Source: Flammulina velutipes (taxonomy: Eukaryota; Basidiomycota; Agaricomycetes; Agaricales; Physalacriaceae). From it: 64,000 bases of DNA. The notes under the pieces are model-generated. The model was not told where the DNA came from and searched no databases. It was given only the letters and a program-made list of their open reading frames with translations. Location: positions 2,976,001 through 3,040,000 of the forward strand of contig CM022368.1 in NCBI GenBank assembly GCA_011800155.1, read 5' to 3'. The number at the start of each line of letters is the position of its first letter. The first letter of the stretch is position 1. A program made the position numbers and the translations under genes. Positions 9,696 to 20,194 of this stretch are shown piece after piece.

Positions 9696-12493
9696 CACCC
9701 TATGCTATACAGATAACTAGTTAAGAGGCCTTAGTGGCGGGGCCAAATAACTAGTTGCTGGCCGATGCTATAGGGCCATATTTTGGCTGGTAGAAATGGC
9801 TGGCTGGCAGGCTGGGGCGGGCTGGGATGGGGCGGGATGGGTCCCAAATATGGATAGGAATTGATGGGAGCATGTAGGGATTGATGGGCAGGGGGAGGGG
9901 GAGCAGGGGATGGGGAAATGTGGCCACACATAAATCCGGACCTAGGGATTGATGGGTACTGATGTCATTGATTGACCAGGGGGATGGGGGATGGGGATAG
10001 CAATTGTGGCACCAGGAAAATCCGGACCTAGGGTTTGATGGGGGCAGGAGATGAGGGATGGGGGCAGGGGAAATGTGGCCACAGGAAAATCCGGACCTAG
10101 GAATTGATGGGAACTGATGGGATTGATGGGGGAGGAGATGGGGATGGGGGCAGGGGGATTGGGGCAGGGTACAATTGTGGCACCAGGATAAATACTGGGC
10201 TATTGCCAGGGTATGAGGAGGGTATGGGAGGGATGATTGTAGGTTGAAAAATAAAATTCTTTCTAACTATCAGAAACATGAATGGGATGTGGCAGCTACT
10301 GAAACCAACAATAAAACGATGTGTGGCGCATTTTTAATCGAGGAGCACATACCTCGGATTGACCTGGGGTTGGTCTAGATGTCTTCCTATTGAAAAATGA
10401 ATGTGTGCAGCACAAAGAACCATGTAAAAACACGAAGATTTGGCTGAGAAACAAGCAGAACATTATTGAAAATCCATCAAAAAGCACCAAAAAGGGAGCA
10501 GCACTTTGCCCTCGCTTGGGGGTGACCTGGAACCACTTGTAGGTCGTCCAGACACCTTTGGGGCATTGTATATGTCACTCAGTTAGGTCCCCAGGTCAAC
10601 AGAACCCTTGGATATGATCAAAATGCCAAAAACCCGGACCACACAGCTTTGGGCCACACTATCAACTTGCCATGACCTGGGGACACCTTATATTCGAAGA
10701 TATATGTATATAATGCTCTAATCATGAGTTAGATGAAGTCTGGAGTGTCAAAAATGCGGTCAAAACCTTGGATATACCCCAAATAATGTCCCCCAAGAAA
10801 GCACACACACCATCAACTTCCCCTGACCTCTGGGTCGTTCCAATGTGTTCTATTATCATTATAGATGATGTATTGGCATCCCAGAGGTGTCCCCAGTTTG
10901 TCAAAATGCGAATATTCATGATAATAGGTGAACCCTTATTCACCCTTCCTTCTCAAGTACACCCATTGGTTCGCATATCTACATCTTTAGGACTGTTCTA
11001 ATAGTCATTTGACATCATATAGATGATATCTTGGGGCCCAGGTCTTAGGTAGACCTCGAAGATACATCCCTTTGGTACATGGTGAGGATATGATCTTTGT
11101 ACTAATTCTCAAATGACCATGCTCTATATTGAAGGGTGTTCAACCTGGGACATATTCTGGGAAGCTAAAAACACATTGTATGATGTTAAAATCAATAGTC
11201 CACCACTCAGATGTGTGATAGTTGGGGTGGTTCTTGGTGTAGAAAGAGAGGATATAAATTATTGTACCATTTCTATTCGCATTTTGCCACACTGGGGGAA
11301 CCTCTGGGGTGCTAATACATCATATATAATGATAATAGAACACATTGGGACGACCCAGAGGTCAGAGGAAGTTGATGGTGTGTGTGCTTTCTTGGGGACA
11401 TTATTTGGGGTATATCCAAGGTTTTGACCGCATTTTTGACACTCCAGACTTCATCTAACTCATGATTAGAGCATTATATACATATATCTTCGAATATAAG
11501 GTGTCCCCAGGTCATGGCAAGTTGATAGTGTGGCCCAAAGCTGTGTGGTCCGGGTTTTTGGCATTTTGATCATATCCAAGGGTTCTGTTGACCTGGGGAC
11601 CTAACTGAGTGACATATACAATGCCCCAAAGGTGTCTGGACGACCTACAAGTGGTTCCAGGTCACCCCCAAGCGAGGGCAAAGTGCTGCTCCCTTTTTGG
11701 TGCTTTTTGATGGATTTTCAATAATGTTCTGCTTGTTTCTCAGCCAAATCTTCGTGTTTTTACATGGTTCTTTGTGCTGCACACATTCATTTTTCAATAG
11801 GAAGACATCTAGACCAACCCCAGGTCAATCCGAGGTATGTGCTCCTCGATTAAAAATGCGCCACACATCGTTTTATTGTTGGTTTCAGTAGCTGCCACAT
11901 CCCCATTCATGTTTCTGATAGTTAGAAAGAATTTTATTTTTCAACCTACAATCATCCCTCCCATACCCTCCTCATACCCTGGCAATAGCCCAGTATTTAT
12001 CCTGGTGCCACAATTGTTCCCTGCCCCCAATCCCCCTGCCCCATCCCCCATCCCCTCCCCCATCAATCCCATCAGTTCCCATCAATCCCTAGGTCCGGAT
12101 TTTCCTGTGGCCACATTTCCCCTGCCCCCATCCCCCATCCCCTGCTCCCATCAAACCCTAGGTCCGGATTTTCCTGGTGCCACAATTGCTATCCCCATCC
12201 CCCATCCCCCTGGTCAATCAATGACATCAGTACCCATCAATCCCTAGGTCCGGATTTATGTGTGGCCACATTTCCCCATCCCCTGCTCCCCCTCCCCCTC
12301 CCCATCAATCCCTACATGCTCCCATCAATCCCTATCCATATTTGGGACCCATCCCGCCCCATTCCAGCCCGCCCCAATATACCCTGGCCAGCCAGCCAGC
12401 CAGCCAGACAGCCATTTAGAGCTACAGTGGACAACGCGTTGTTTTGCCCTGCCACTACAGGCCTATAACGTGTTATCCCTATAGCATAGGGTG
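9696..12493. mobile_element. 2.8-kb foldback DNA element with ~1.2-kb inverted arms
   Basis: Left end CACCCTATGCTATA; right end TATAGCATAGGGTG, its exact complement. The arms (about 9696-10925 and 11275-12493) are inverted copies of each other, almost identical in the inner parts. The outer parts hold degenerate ~70-90-bp repeats with the word AATCCGGACCTAGG and ATTGATGGG. A GCCA run sits at 12391-12415. The ~350-bp centre has no transposase frame, so the element is non-autonomous. The flanks do not match (TCGTCC left, ATTCTC right): the left joins the truncated zinc-cluster gene, the right joins X pol. That makes it an inversion junction rather than a simple insertion. Confidence 0.85.
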
Positions 12494-12868
12494 ATTCTCT
12501 GCTTCCTCTACAGAAACCGCCGGGATAGCGGCCTCTGTCCGTTTCTTAGCGGGACCCGCTTCGATAGCGGGCTCCGGTCCTTCCAACACTTCTTCCAATA
12601 GATCACTCAGTTCTGGCTCTTCCTCTTCCGGAGGTGCGACGAACTGAACTTTCTTGGGTCTACTAGGCAACACTACTTCTACTCTAAGTCCCTTCGTGGG
12701 GCCGGGCTTTATCGGGTTTTCTTTGGGTATATTGGGTATATTGGGTATAACTGGTTCTCTTTCCTTAGCAGTATGGCTTCGAGTACTACGAATAGTATTC
12801 TGGCTCTCAGGAGGGGCAGTTCTCTTAAGTAGTAACTCAGAGGAACCCCCGTCCGTCCTCGAGCCTAA
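12494..12868 (-). CDS. X Pol, N-terminal start, cut by foldback element
   Basis: The -1 frame relative to gag is open through the gag stop and reads a Ser/Thr/Pro linker (near TAKEREPVIPNIP), then PSRPKKVQFVAPPEEEEPEL and an acidic stretch, to the foldback edge at 12493. This matches the gag-protease linker of a gypsy-type pol. No protease, RT or integrase follows on this side because of the rearrangement. A palindrome of the X family (12555-12571) lies within the coding frame. Confidence 0.65.
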
Positions 12869-14706
12869 TCGAAACCCTCCTGCAAGTAGGTGGGGTCGAT
12901 CATCTGCTGTTGAAGGAAAACCGTCCGATCTATCTGTTCAGTCGGAGGAAAGAAGTCTTCCTGAAAAAGCCCTTCGTAGTTTTGCGCACTAGCGGGTGGG
13001 TTGGGACCATGTTCTCTAATGTACTTAAGTACTTGTTCCATTGGAGACATGCCATCTTTGCGCTTGCTTAGCGAAATTCCATCGGCCGTGAAGTACCAAT
13101 TGGAGTTCCCTGGTTTATATATCCAGCCTTCTTTCTCGAACTTGTTCTTCTCAGGGCATTCTGTGAGGAAATGCCCATGTTCGTCGCAGAAATAACATTT
13201 CCCGCTAAGGGAGCGGGCACGTGACGGGTTAAAGTTCGCCGGGACAGGAAGTATTCCTTTCGGCATAGGCTGTATTGGAGGTCTAGGGGCTTGGTACGAC
13301 GTGTTTTGTTGCACATAGTTCCCCATATGTTCAGTAGGGTAACTCTGCATTTGTATTTGTCGAGTTCCCATCCTATCCATCATAGCCATTAACCTGCGGG
13401 ATTCTTCCTGTCGGACTTTCTCTAACTCTCTCATCTCGTCCTGTCGAGCCTTCTCGATGGCCTTGAGTGTATCTGCCAACGAGTTGATGCTGGCAACTTG
13501 GTCATGCATATCTTCGATCTTGACCCGCGTTGTTGACGGGGAAATGAGTTCTCGTTCGTACGTGTTCCCCGTTCTCATTGGGGCACCACCGAACGTTTCT
13601 ATTTCCTCTAAATACTTTTCTGCGACTTTAATGACTTCGCCTAGAGTCCACCGCTGTCCTAGCGGTCTATTTGGAGGGACAGGGATCGCTCGTAAATCAT
13701 TGTAGATCGCCGCCCAAGCGGGTCCCACAAAGCACTGCTGGACTAGATCGAGTACCGATTTCTGAGTGACATCTCCAATATCGATTAGATATTGAAGTTT
13801 GTGCACGACTTCTCGGCGGAACTCCATCATTCTATCCTTTGAGCCTATGGGACGCGCCTTGTAGTGCGTCAAAAGTTCTTCTACCTCTCGCATGGTATAT
13901 TCTTGATCTTGCTCACCCTTATTGTATAGCTTAAGGATGGCCTTTTTATATGCTAACCAGTCACCCGCCGAGTATTCGGGTAGGGCGACCCACTGTCTCC
14001 GTATGTCATAGTCTACATAGACTCCTGCAATTTCGATCTGAACTTGAGGGTTGGTTACGCGGTTCACTGAGTAGATCCATTCCAGTCCCATGAAGTATTC
14101 TCTGATTCCCCCGTCTCTGAAGCGGGGGGCATCTTTACTTCCAGGCGCCGGTAGTTTCTTGCCCGCAATTTCCGCTTGTGTTTGAGCACTAAGTTGGTTC
14201 ACGAAATTGTTAACGGGAGCTAGGTTTGGCTGTCCAGCAGCTTGGCCCGCGTTCCCTCCTGCGTTGTTGTTTTCCTGATCTGCCATTGGGAATAGAGGTT
14301 GTCCTAAAGGTACAGCCTGTCTAAATTTCTCAAATAGCGGGTGGACTTGATCGAGATCAAATCGGTCTGCAAACGGACTAAGTTCGTTTGGTGAAGGGGT
14401 GTGAAGTCTTCGGGGTATTGGACTTGGTAAAAGTCTTGGAAGACGACTCGAAAGCGGGACTGTGGATAATATAAATCCGGGGGGATAGGCTGGCTCCGAC
14501 GCTAAGTCGGGTGGTAGCTTTTTAGGCTTTTTGTTTGGCGGACGCGGTCTGCGTTCGTCTGGATATCTGTTGAATAGATCGCCTGGTTTAGGACGATTTT
14601 CGCGTAGATTCCTTACAACTGGAGCACCTGAGTTTTCACCCAAGTTCGCTCTACGGTTGTTTTGTTGTTCTAAAGCTGAGCTTTGACTAGTTGGTGTTTC
14701 CGACAA
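12865..14706 (-). CDS. X Gag capsid-nucleocapsid protein, 613 aa
   Basis: Long single frame starting MSETPTSQSS and ending QEGFD. The middle (from about residue 190) is a helical region of gag type (near KLYNKGEQDQEYTMREVEEL), followed by a helical Glu/Arg-rich segment and a CCHC zinc knuckle, CYFCDEHGHFLTEC (C-X2-C-X4-H-X4-C). This packages element RNA into cytoplasmic particles. It starts about 120 bp inside the LTR, after the primer-binding site, and overlaps pol in the -1 frame. X-family GC palindromes lie inside the coding sequence (13650-13666, 14108-14128). The frame is intact. Confidence 0.85.
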   Translation of the reverse strand: MSETPTSQSSALEQQNNRRANLGENSGAPVVRNLRENRPKPGDLFNRYPDERRPRPPNKKPKKLPPDLASEPAYPPGFILSTVPLSSRLPRLLPSPIPRRLHTPSPNELSPFADRFDLDQVHPLFEKFRQAVPLGQPLFPMADQENNNAGGNAGQAAGQPNLAPVNNFVNQLSAQTQAEIAGKKLPAPGSKDAPRFRDGGIREYFMGLEWIYSVNRVTNPQVQIEIAGVYVDYDIRRQWVALPEYSAGDWLAYKKAILKLYNKGEQDQEYTMREVEELLTHYKARPIGSKDRMMEFRREVVHKLQYLIDIGDVTQKSVLDLVQQCFVGPAWAAIYNDLRAIPVPPNRPLGQRWTLGEVIKVAEKYLEEIETFGGAPMRTGNTYERELISPSTTRVKIEDMHDQVASINSLADTLKAIEKARQDEMRELEKVRQEESRRLMAMMDRMGTRQIQMQSYPTEHMGNYVQQNTSYQAPRPPIQPMPKGILPVPANFNPSRARSLSGKCYFCDEHGHFLTECPEKNKFEKEGWIYKPGNSNWYFTADGISLSKRKDGMSPMEQVLKYIREHGPNPPASAQNYEGLFQEDFFPPTEQIDRTVFLQQQMIDPTYLQEGFD

Positions 14707-14807
14707 CTTAGCGGTTGGCTTGGCTTTTGGGGCTATTTTGGATTGGGTGTAGAAATAACTTGTTAACTCTTGTTTTACGAAGAATCGACTAAGTCAAATT
14801 TATCACC

Positions 14808-14824
14808 CCTCGCGGTGGGCTCCA
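14808..14824 (-). promoter_or_regulatory. Primer-binding site of element X
   Basis: On the minus strand, 5 nt after the LTR end, the sequence is TGGAGCCCACCGCGAGG. The TGG start and position are as expected for a site complementary to the CCA-bearing 3' end of a tRNA. I cannot name the tRNA. X therefore appears to use tRNA priming, unlike Y. Confidence 0.65.
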
Positions 14825-14829
14825 AAATA

Positions 14830-16524
14830 TGATGAGCAGTGCAAAAGAACACCACCAAATCACACACACACACACACACTAACAAGTAGGCGTGGAAATG
14901 CAAGTCCGCTTTGATAGCAGGTCTGCTTTTAATTGTTTAGAGTTCGGTGAACTGGTCTTTGGGGTTTCGGGAAGGTATGGGGGTTCGATTGCAACGGTTC
15001 AAAATGTATAACAAGTTCGAGGGGTAACAGGGATCTGATCTTTAGTTGAAAACTAGAGGCCAACAAGAGTCACAGGCCGATTGGGATGCGTGAGGCAGAC
15101 TTAATAAAGCTCCAACCGGTCCGTCAATCTTCAACCACGCTAAGAGGTCTGCGTCCAGATACCCTGGTATCTATCTAGTGCTCTAAGACTCAACGGACTC
15201 TGTCCGCGGCTTAAAACGATAGCTTAGCTGCAGTCTAAACCACACTCAACGGGGACTGGGTTTTCCAATCAGATTCTTTCAAGTGGTTAGATGACTGTTC
15301 TGAGACAGCGCCGGGAACGTCGATGGCACAGGCAATGGCTAAACTTCAATTACTCAAAGTAGCTCCAATGGCTCTAAGTTCCTTTTGCTTTCAGATTCAA
15401 AGTCACCTATGTGACAGAACTTCTATTCAATCCTATCGAGCTAACCGACGGTAAATACTGCTTTGTGGGCTGCGTCTACTGGGGGTCTAAGCTAGTTTAC
15501 AGTATGCTAACGAGCGTATTATATAGGTGTTTCTAAAGAGCGTGACTAAAGCTGGTTTACTGTATTTTACCCGCCACAGGAGCGGCCGCCACGTTGGCGG
15601 GCCCCGTGAACCTTGTTGTGCCCTGGGCCATATGGCCTTCATCATTCTTAGCCAGGTATTTGTCCTGGATGCACCCAATGAGGAGTGGCGTACCGCGCGG
15701 GTACACAACTCCTGAGTGATCCAAGGTCAGCTGTCATGCTTGTTCCATGTGTATCTCTCCATTCTTAGGCGATCCGCGCGGGCCTTCAATTAGCACCCGC
15801 ATGGTCCCTGTTGCCTTGTGTTTTTCCTCTCTCGATAGAGAGACCTTATTTCCAATAATGCCCCGCCCAGGAATCGGGCCCGTCATGCTGGCGGCTCAAC
15901 TCCTAGGTGGGTCCTACAGTGCCTCTGGCGCTTCATATCCAGAGCCCGAATGCTATCCAACAGAGGGACTTGGGTTTCTGTACTAGATCTGGGAGATCTG
16001 CCCGATCTGGATTATATTGATGAGATCCAGGGAGTCAGAGCGTGATCCAGGAATAAGGTTTACTTCCCCTGAGATCATGACTCATGACGCAACATGCCTT
16101 TGATGGATTCAATGGTCGATCTCCGTCCTCTGCGTTTTGGTGGCTAAGTCCGTCCAAGTGTGGCGGGTGGTTCGTGAACTGTCCTTGGAAGAGTGGGATC
16201 CTTATTTCTAAGTACCCGACACAATGGCGGGTGCAAGACTGAGTACTGGTTTTATTGATCGACCTAAGTCGAGTTACTTGTATTGTAGTTTTAGGTTCCT
16301 CCCGCTTCGAGAGCGGGGTCGATTGCCTGGCTGAACCAGTGCATGACTTCAAGGTTCCAAGGATGAGTCCCAGTAACAAGGACCTTCTCCGTACTGCTAG
16401 CCTGGTGTGGAGTGGTATATTCCGTCCATAATGCCTTCTTCCTATGTCCATTCTGCCTGGTTTGCCTTGTACCAAATCGCAAAATATGGGGTCTTTGCCC
16501 ATCCAAATATTACAAGGCGTATCA
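14830..16524 (-). mobile_element. LTR of element X, copy 2 (5' LTR, inverted)
   Basis: Reverse complement of 368-2062 with identical length and only scattered substitutions. On the minus strand it is preceded by the Y gag half-knuckle CFKCRR and the duplication CCGC, and followed by the X primer-binding site and gag. It is thus the 5' LTR of the X insertion whose 3' LTR is at 368-2062. Normal LTRs are direct repeats; these two are inverted. Confidence 0.9.
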
Positions 16525-18008
16525 GCGGCGACACTTGAAGCAGGCGCCCTGTTGACGAAGGATCTCGCGGTCCATGGGAGTCAGTCTCGGAACGTGAGGA
16601 AAGTTCGAGGATGCACCTGGGCGTCTAGACGCGTCAACGTCCATGGGAACTCCCATATCTGCAGCCGGGGCTCTAGGGGCGGCAGGAGCGCGGGGAGCGG
16701 GAACGTAACCAGGACCTCTCCAATTATTCTTCTCAGCCTTCCGGTTCTCCCATGCATGCTGCATCTCGACTGCGCGGGCCTTGTAGTCGTCGAGAGTAGC
16801 GGGAGGGGGATAAGACAGAGCGATGCGATCAACGAGAGAGCTATTGAGGCCCTTCTTGAGGAAATAAAGGAGCGAGCTCTCGTCGAACTCAGAGTCGTCA
16901 GCGTACAAATTGAACTCGGTGAGGAACTTATCAATATCTGAAAACTCCTTCTCTTGACGAAGGGTCTCAATGGCCGTACGTGCCACAGTGATGGGGTCGA
17001 TGGCGGCGAAGTCAGCCTTGAACTTGGCAATAACACTGGCCAGGGTAGTCCACCTCTTGTTGGCAGCGAGAATAGTAGTGTCGTCCTGGTCGGCGTCAAA
17101 TTCCTTCATGCGGCGCTCAGCCCATTTACCACCGAGGTTTCCCCTGAAACAGGAGAAGAACAGTGCAACCTGTTCGGCATCGGTGGAGTAGCGGGCAGTG
17201 TTGAGGCGCAAGTGGTTTCGGAACTGGGCGAGCCATCTAGAAGCAGCTCCGCGGTCGCCGTGGAACTCTTCGAGTTTGGCGCCGCGTTCGCTAGGGATAG
17301 AGGCAGGTGCGTTGGACATGATAGGAGCAGCAGGGATAACAGGAGACGGGGGATCTGAGGAAGATGAAGATGAGGAGCTGGGGGGTTCTTCGGCCGGCGA
17401 AGAGGTTGGTAGCGGTTCCGGGAGACTGGGTTCTGGGGGAAGCTGGGGTTCGTCTGAGTGATGAGACAATACGGGGGATGCAGGAGCTGGTTCTTGAGTC
17501 TGAATGGACTCGGGTTCTTGGGGTTCTGGTGAGGGTACGACTGGTTCTGGATCTAATGATGACTCAGCTCTTTGCCGTTCTTCAACGTGTTGACGATCGT
17601 GGTATCGATCAAGGCGTCTTTGAGCTTCTGTGAAGTCGAGGGAAGTGGGATAGATAGGGACGTTGTTATTGTCTCGGATGAACCAGCGATCGTTGTCGTC
17701 AAAGAAGAGCTTTTGCCACTCGCCACTGGGATCGAGGATCCAAGCTGCGCTTTGATAAACTTCGGCGCCGGGAGGTAATGGAGGGGAGTCTGCGTCGGCT
17801 GAGAAGCGCGCGATGGTGCCGGCTTATCAGTGTGTGGGCGGAGCTCACGCGGGTAACGGCGACGACGGATTTTGAGATCGGGAGGCAGTAAGCTGAAGTT
17901 AACTTCGTCAACTGTTAACGCACGAGGGGAACTGGTTTTCTTGAGTCTCAGGCGCGTGGCCCGAGGAGTAAGATCTGGCTTGGTTGTAGAGGTACGGTCG
18001 GTGGGCAT
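16525..18008 (-). pseudogene. Y Gag, N-terminal part, one frameshift, cut by X
   Basis: Starts MPTDRTSTTKPD 37 bp after the 5' LTR. The first part is in one frame to about 17820; the rest continues in a second frame (GTIARFSADAD, WILDPSGEWQKLFF, then EPAPASPVLSHHSDEP and the capsid-like region with FHGDRGAASRWLAQF). Stops just upstream in the second frame show a real single-base shift near 17815-17823. It ends at CFKCRR, half of the zinc knuckle, where the X LTR begins. The remaining half is at 2063-2312 on the other strand. Confidence 0.82.
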
Positions 18009-18033
18009 GCGCCAAGCGAGGTGGGTGTAGAAG

Positions 18034-18043
18034 AGTTTGTCCT
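18034..18043 (-). promoter_or_regulatory. Self-priming site of chromovirus Y
   Basis: On the minus strand, two bases after the 5' LTR, the sequence is AGGACAAACT. It is an exact complement of AGTTTGTCCT inside the LTR, about 30 bp after the TATA box. No TGG-type tRNA primer site is present. This layout matches self-primed Tf1/sushi-group elements. Confidence 0.6.
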
Positions 18044-18045
18044 AG

Positions 18046-18512
18046 TGTCAAGGACGGGGTCCGGCGTGAACCAAACAACCACCCAAGTCGCGATCGGACA
18101 GAGAGAGCGATGAGAGAGATAAGCAGATAGAAGTAGATTGAGCGTATGAGAAAGCCTGGCTCGATACAGTACTGGGACGTCCGAGTAGTGCAGAGACGAA
18201 GAGGACAAACTAAGGAAATATCTAGAAAGGCCGTGCATATATAAGTAGAGAGTCCGTGGCTGCGATGAGCCATAATGATGTGCTCATGAGTAATCCAATG
18301 ATGCAATCCGATGATGTAATCCGGAGCGTGGGAGTTTTGGTATGTGCCTAGCTCTGTGTCACGTGTTGCGCTAGGCACATACCATTATTCCCACGGTGTG
18401 GCTGACTGACCCGGTCCGGAGCGGCAAACATGTGAAAGAGGGAGAGTGTGGCGCACCCTCGGGGAGGTCGGGGATCGTGATGGAGGAAGTAAAATAGAGG
18501 TGATTCGTGACA
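18046..18512 (-). mobile_element. 5' LTR of chromovirus Y (467 bp)
   Basis: Reverse complement of 7055-7521, same length, TGTCA...TGACA ends. GAGTA precedes it on the minus strand. It interrupts the C-terminal coding part of antisense gene 2. Confidence 0.92.
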
Positions 18513-19712
18513 TACTCGAGGGGAGCGCAAAAGCACATACGCTCGCCACACTTGTTAAAATGTTTCTGCAATCAATACCAGGTCGTCAGCAAACAAAGGA
18601 TGGCTCGAGAAAAGCTAAAGGCACCAACAAAGACCATAGAAGGTGGAGCTTGACTCTCCGCTTCGATAGTGGACCCCGAAACGGGAGCGGCTGCTACCAT
18701 AGCGGGTTCAGTCAAGACAGACTGGGCCACCTCCACAGCGACTGGACTACCCATCCAAGTGACGGTGTGAGGAGGTGGAACTGAAGCCGAAGGAGCAATG
18801 GGATTGGTAGTTTCGTCAAAGTCACGATCCGTGGCTAACACGGGAGCGAAGTCCAAGTGAGCAGCGAGACCTGTTGTGATAACGCGCTCGTACATGATAG
18901 GACGAGTGTCGCAGAAACGAGGGAATTGATTAGCCGCCAAGAAGCGGGGCCACCAAAGGACAAGAGCCTGATCGACGGGGGACAATTGGCCCAAAGGAAG
19001 GGGCAAGTTGTTCACTACATCGTAGTTAGCAACAATCCCTCCCAAGGAGTCCTCAGCCCCAAGGTGAAAACCAAGGAGAACGGACGTCTGACAAGGATAA
19101 ATTAGACCTCCGACTGGGAAGCGGGTGAAACAAAACGTACGGCGAAGTCACCCAATGCCTCTTCCATCATCTTAGCAAAATACCGCTCGGGATGACGGAA
19201 GCGGGCGGGGATGAGGTCTTCAAAGTGAAGACCATCGAGTACCACTGAACCCCGCCGCATCCCGAACCAGTTAGAAACAAGACAAAGGCAGCAGACATAC
19301 AACAAAGCAATGTTGTAGGCCTGACCCGTCTTGAGGTCGGGATCTTCGATCTCCCAGATAGCCATCGAGCGAATCTATATCTAAGTCAGAGCCAAGGAGA
19401 TAGGGGACAGAAGACGAGACCCACCAAACATTGAATCATGAAGCGCAAAGTGGGTGCGTCGAGCATCTCACTCACACCCAAGGACAAGTCCTCAGTAGGG
19501 GAAGTATGAAAAGAAGAAAGATCCAAGATGTCGAAAGGCGTGGCTACGATAGGGAAGCTAAACGTAGCACGGTACATCGACAAGGCCACAGCTAGACCCG
19601 CTTCAGCCTCTAAGAAACTGACGGCTTGACGGGAAAAGCGGTCAGAAAGGCCTGGGAGAAAAGCAAGTTTAAAGTTGGTCCAGGGAGGGATTAACGCAAG
19701 ATTCTGCTCCAT
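18513..19712 (-). CDS. Antisense gene 2 of X region, uncharacterised, spliced, 3' end cut by Y
   Basis: Starts MEQNLALIPPWTNFK at 19712. Proposed exons join MIQCL to IRSMAIWEIED (intron with GTGGGT...TATAG, about 50 bp), then GDFA to TSVLLGFHLGAED (53-bp intron GTACGT...TCAG, 19159-19107). A later intron ends at TTGCAG with a CTGAC branch site and leads into KHFNKCGERMCFCAPLEY, where Y is inserted. The tail PDESCVEYWGVPDFL and the stop are at 7522-7575. I recognise no domain. The first exon is hydrophobic and aromatic, the C-terminus Cys-rich (KC, MCFC, SC). It lies downstream of antisense gene 1 on the same strand. Exon limits are by eye. Confidence 0.5.
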
Positions 19713-20194
19713 GTTGGATAAGGATTCGAAAGGACATTGCGAGTTTATAAAGGTGCGCGCCCGCTATACTATCGGGCCCCGCAATAACAAACGGATCTGC
19801 AACGGCCATCGAATGCAATGAGGCAAGGCCTTACCACACGGCTACGCTGAGTAGTATCGCCAATATGATGACCTAGAGGGTGCGGATGGACACCACCAAG
19901 TGACCTTCCACCAGGATATGCGCAGGGACTTGACCACCCGCTATCAAAACGGGTCGAGGACGAAAATTAGGCCCCGCCAACATGGCGGACAGGAACTCTA
20001 TCGTGTAGATTCAGTGGAGGCACAGCGAGGCATGAGGCAAAACATATTGCAAATTTAGAGTCTAGTTACGAGGCGAATGATGAACTAAAGAGGGAATACA
20101 GTAACTAGCTGCAACAGGGACGTGCCCAACGAACTACAGATCACGGAAAGAGTATTGAGGGATCTACAGCGGAATGTCCAAATCGAAGTGGAGA
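19713..20194. other. Spacer between the two antisense genes, with GC palindromes
   Basis: No gene seen. It holds three palindromes of the X family in 230 bp: 19759-19777 (GCCCG/CGGGC), 19936-19954 (ACCCG/CGGGT) and 19974-19988 (CCGCC/GGCGG). A TATA-like GTTTATAAAGG at about 19742-19752 precedes antisense gene 2 on the other strand. Confidence 0.4.

Noticed and set aside
8047..9720. Long plus-strand frames of 180-266 codons
   Set aside because: Complement of the minus-strand Pro/Lys-rich gene; their composition (Ser/Phe/Leu-rich) is what its GC-rich codons give on the other strand.
12391..12415. GCCA tandem run and degenerate 70-90-bp repeats, considered as a CRISPR-like or satellite array
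   Set aside because: No constant repeats with unique spacers; they are subterminal repeats of the foldback element and are mirrored in the other arm.
14940..15010. tRNA-like T-arm word (GGTTCGATT) in the X LTR
   Set aside because: No acceptor stem, anticodon arm or A box around it.
18560..18600. FADDLVLIAE-like motif on the minus strand, resembling a LINE reverse-transcriptase core
   Set aside because: Out of frame with the surrounding gene, inside a stretch that reads better as an intron (CTGAC branch site, TTGCAG), and without any other RT motif.
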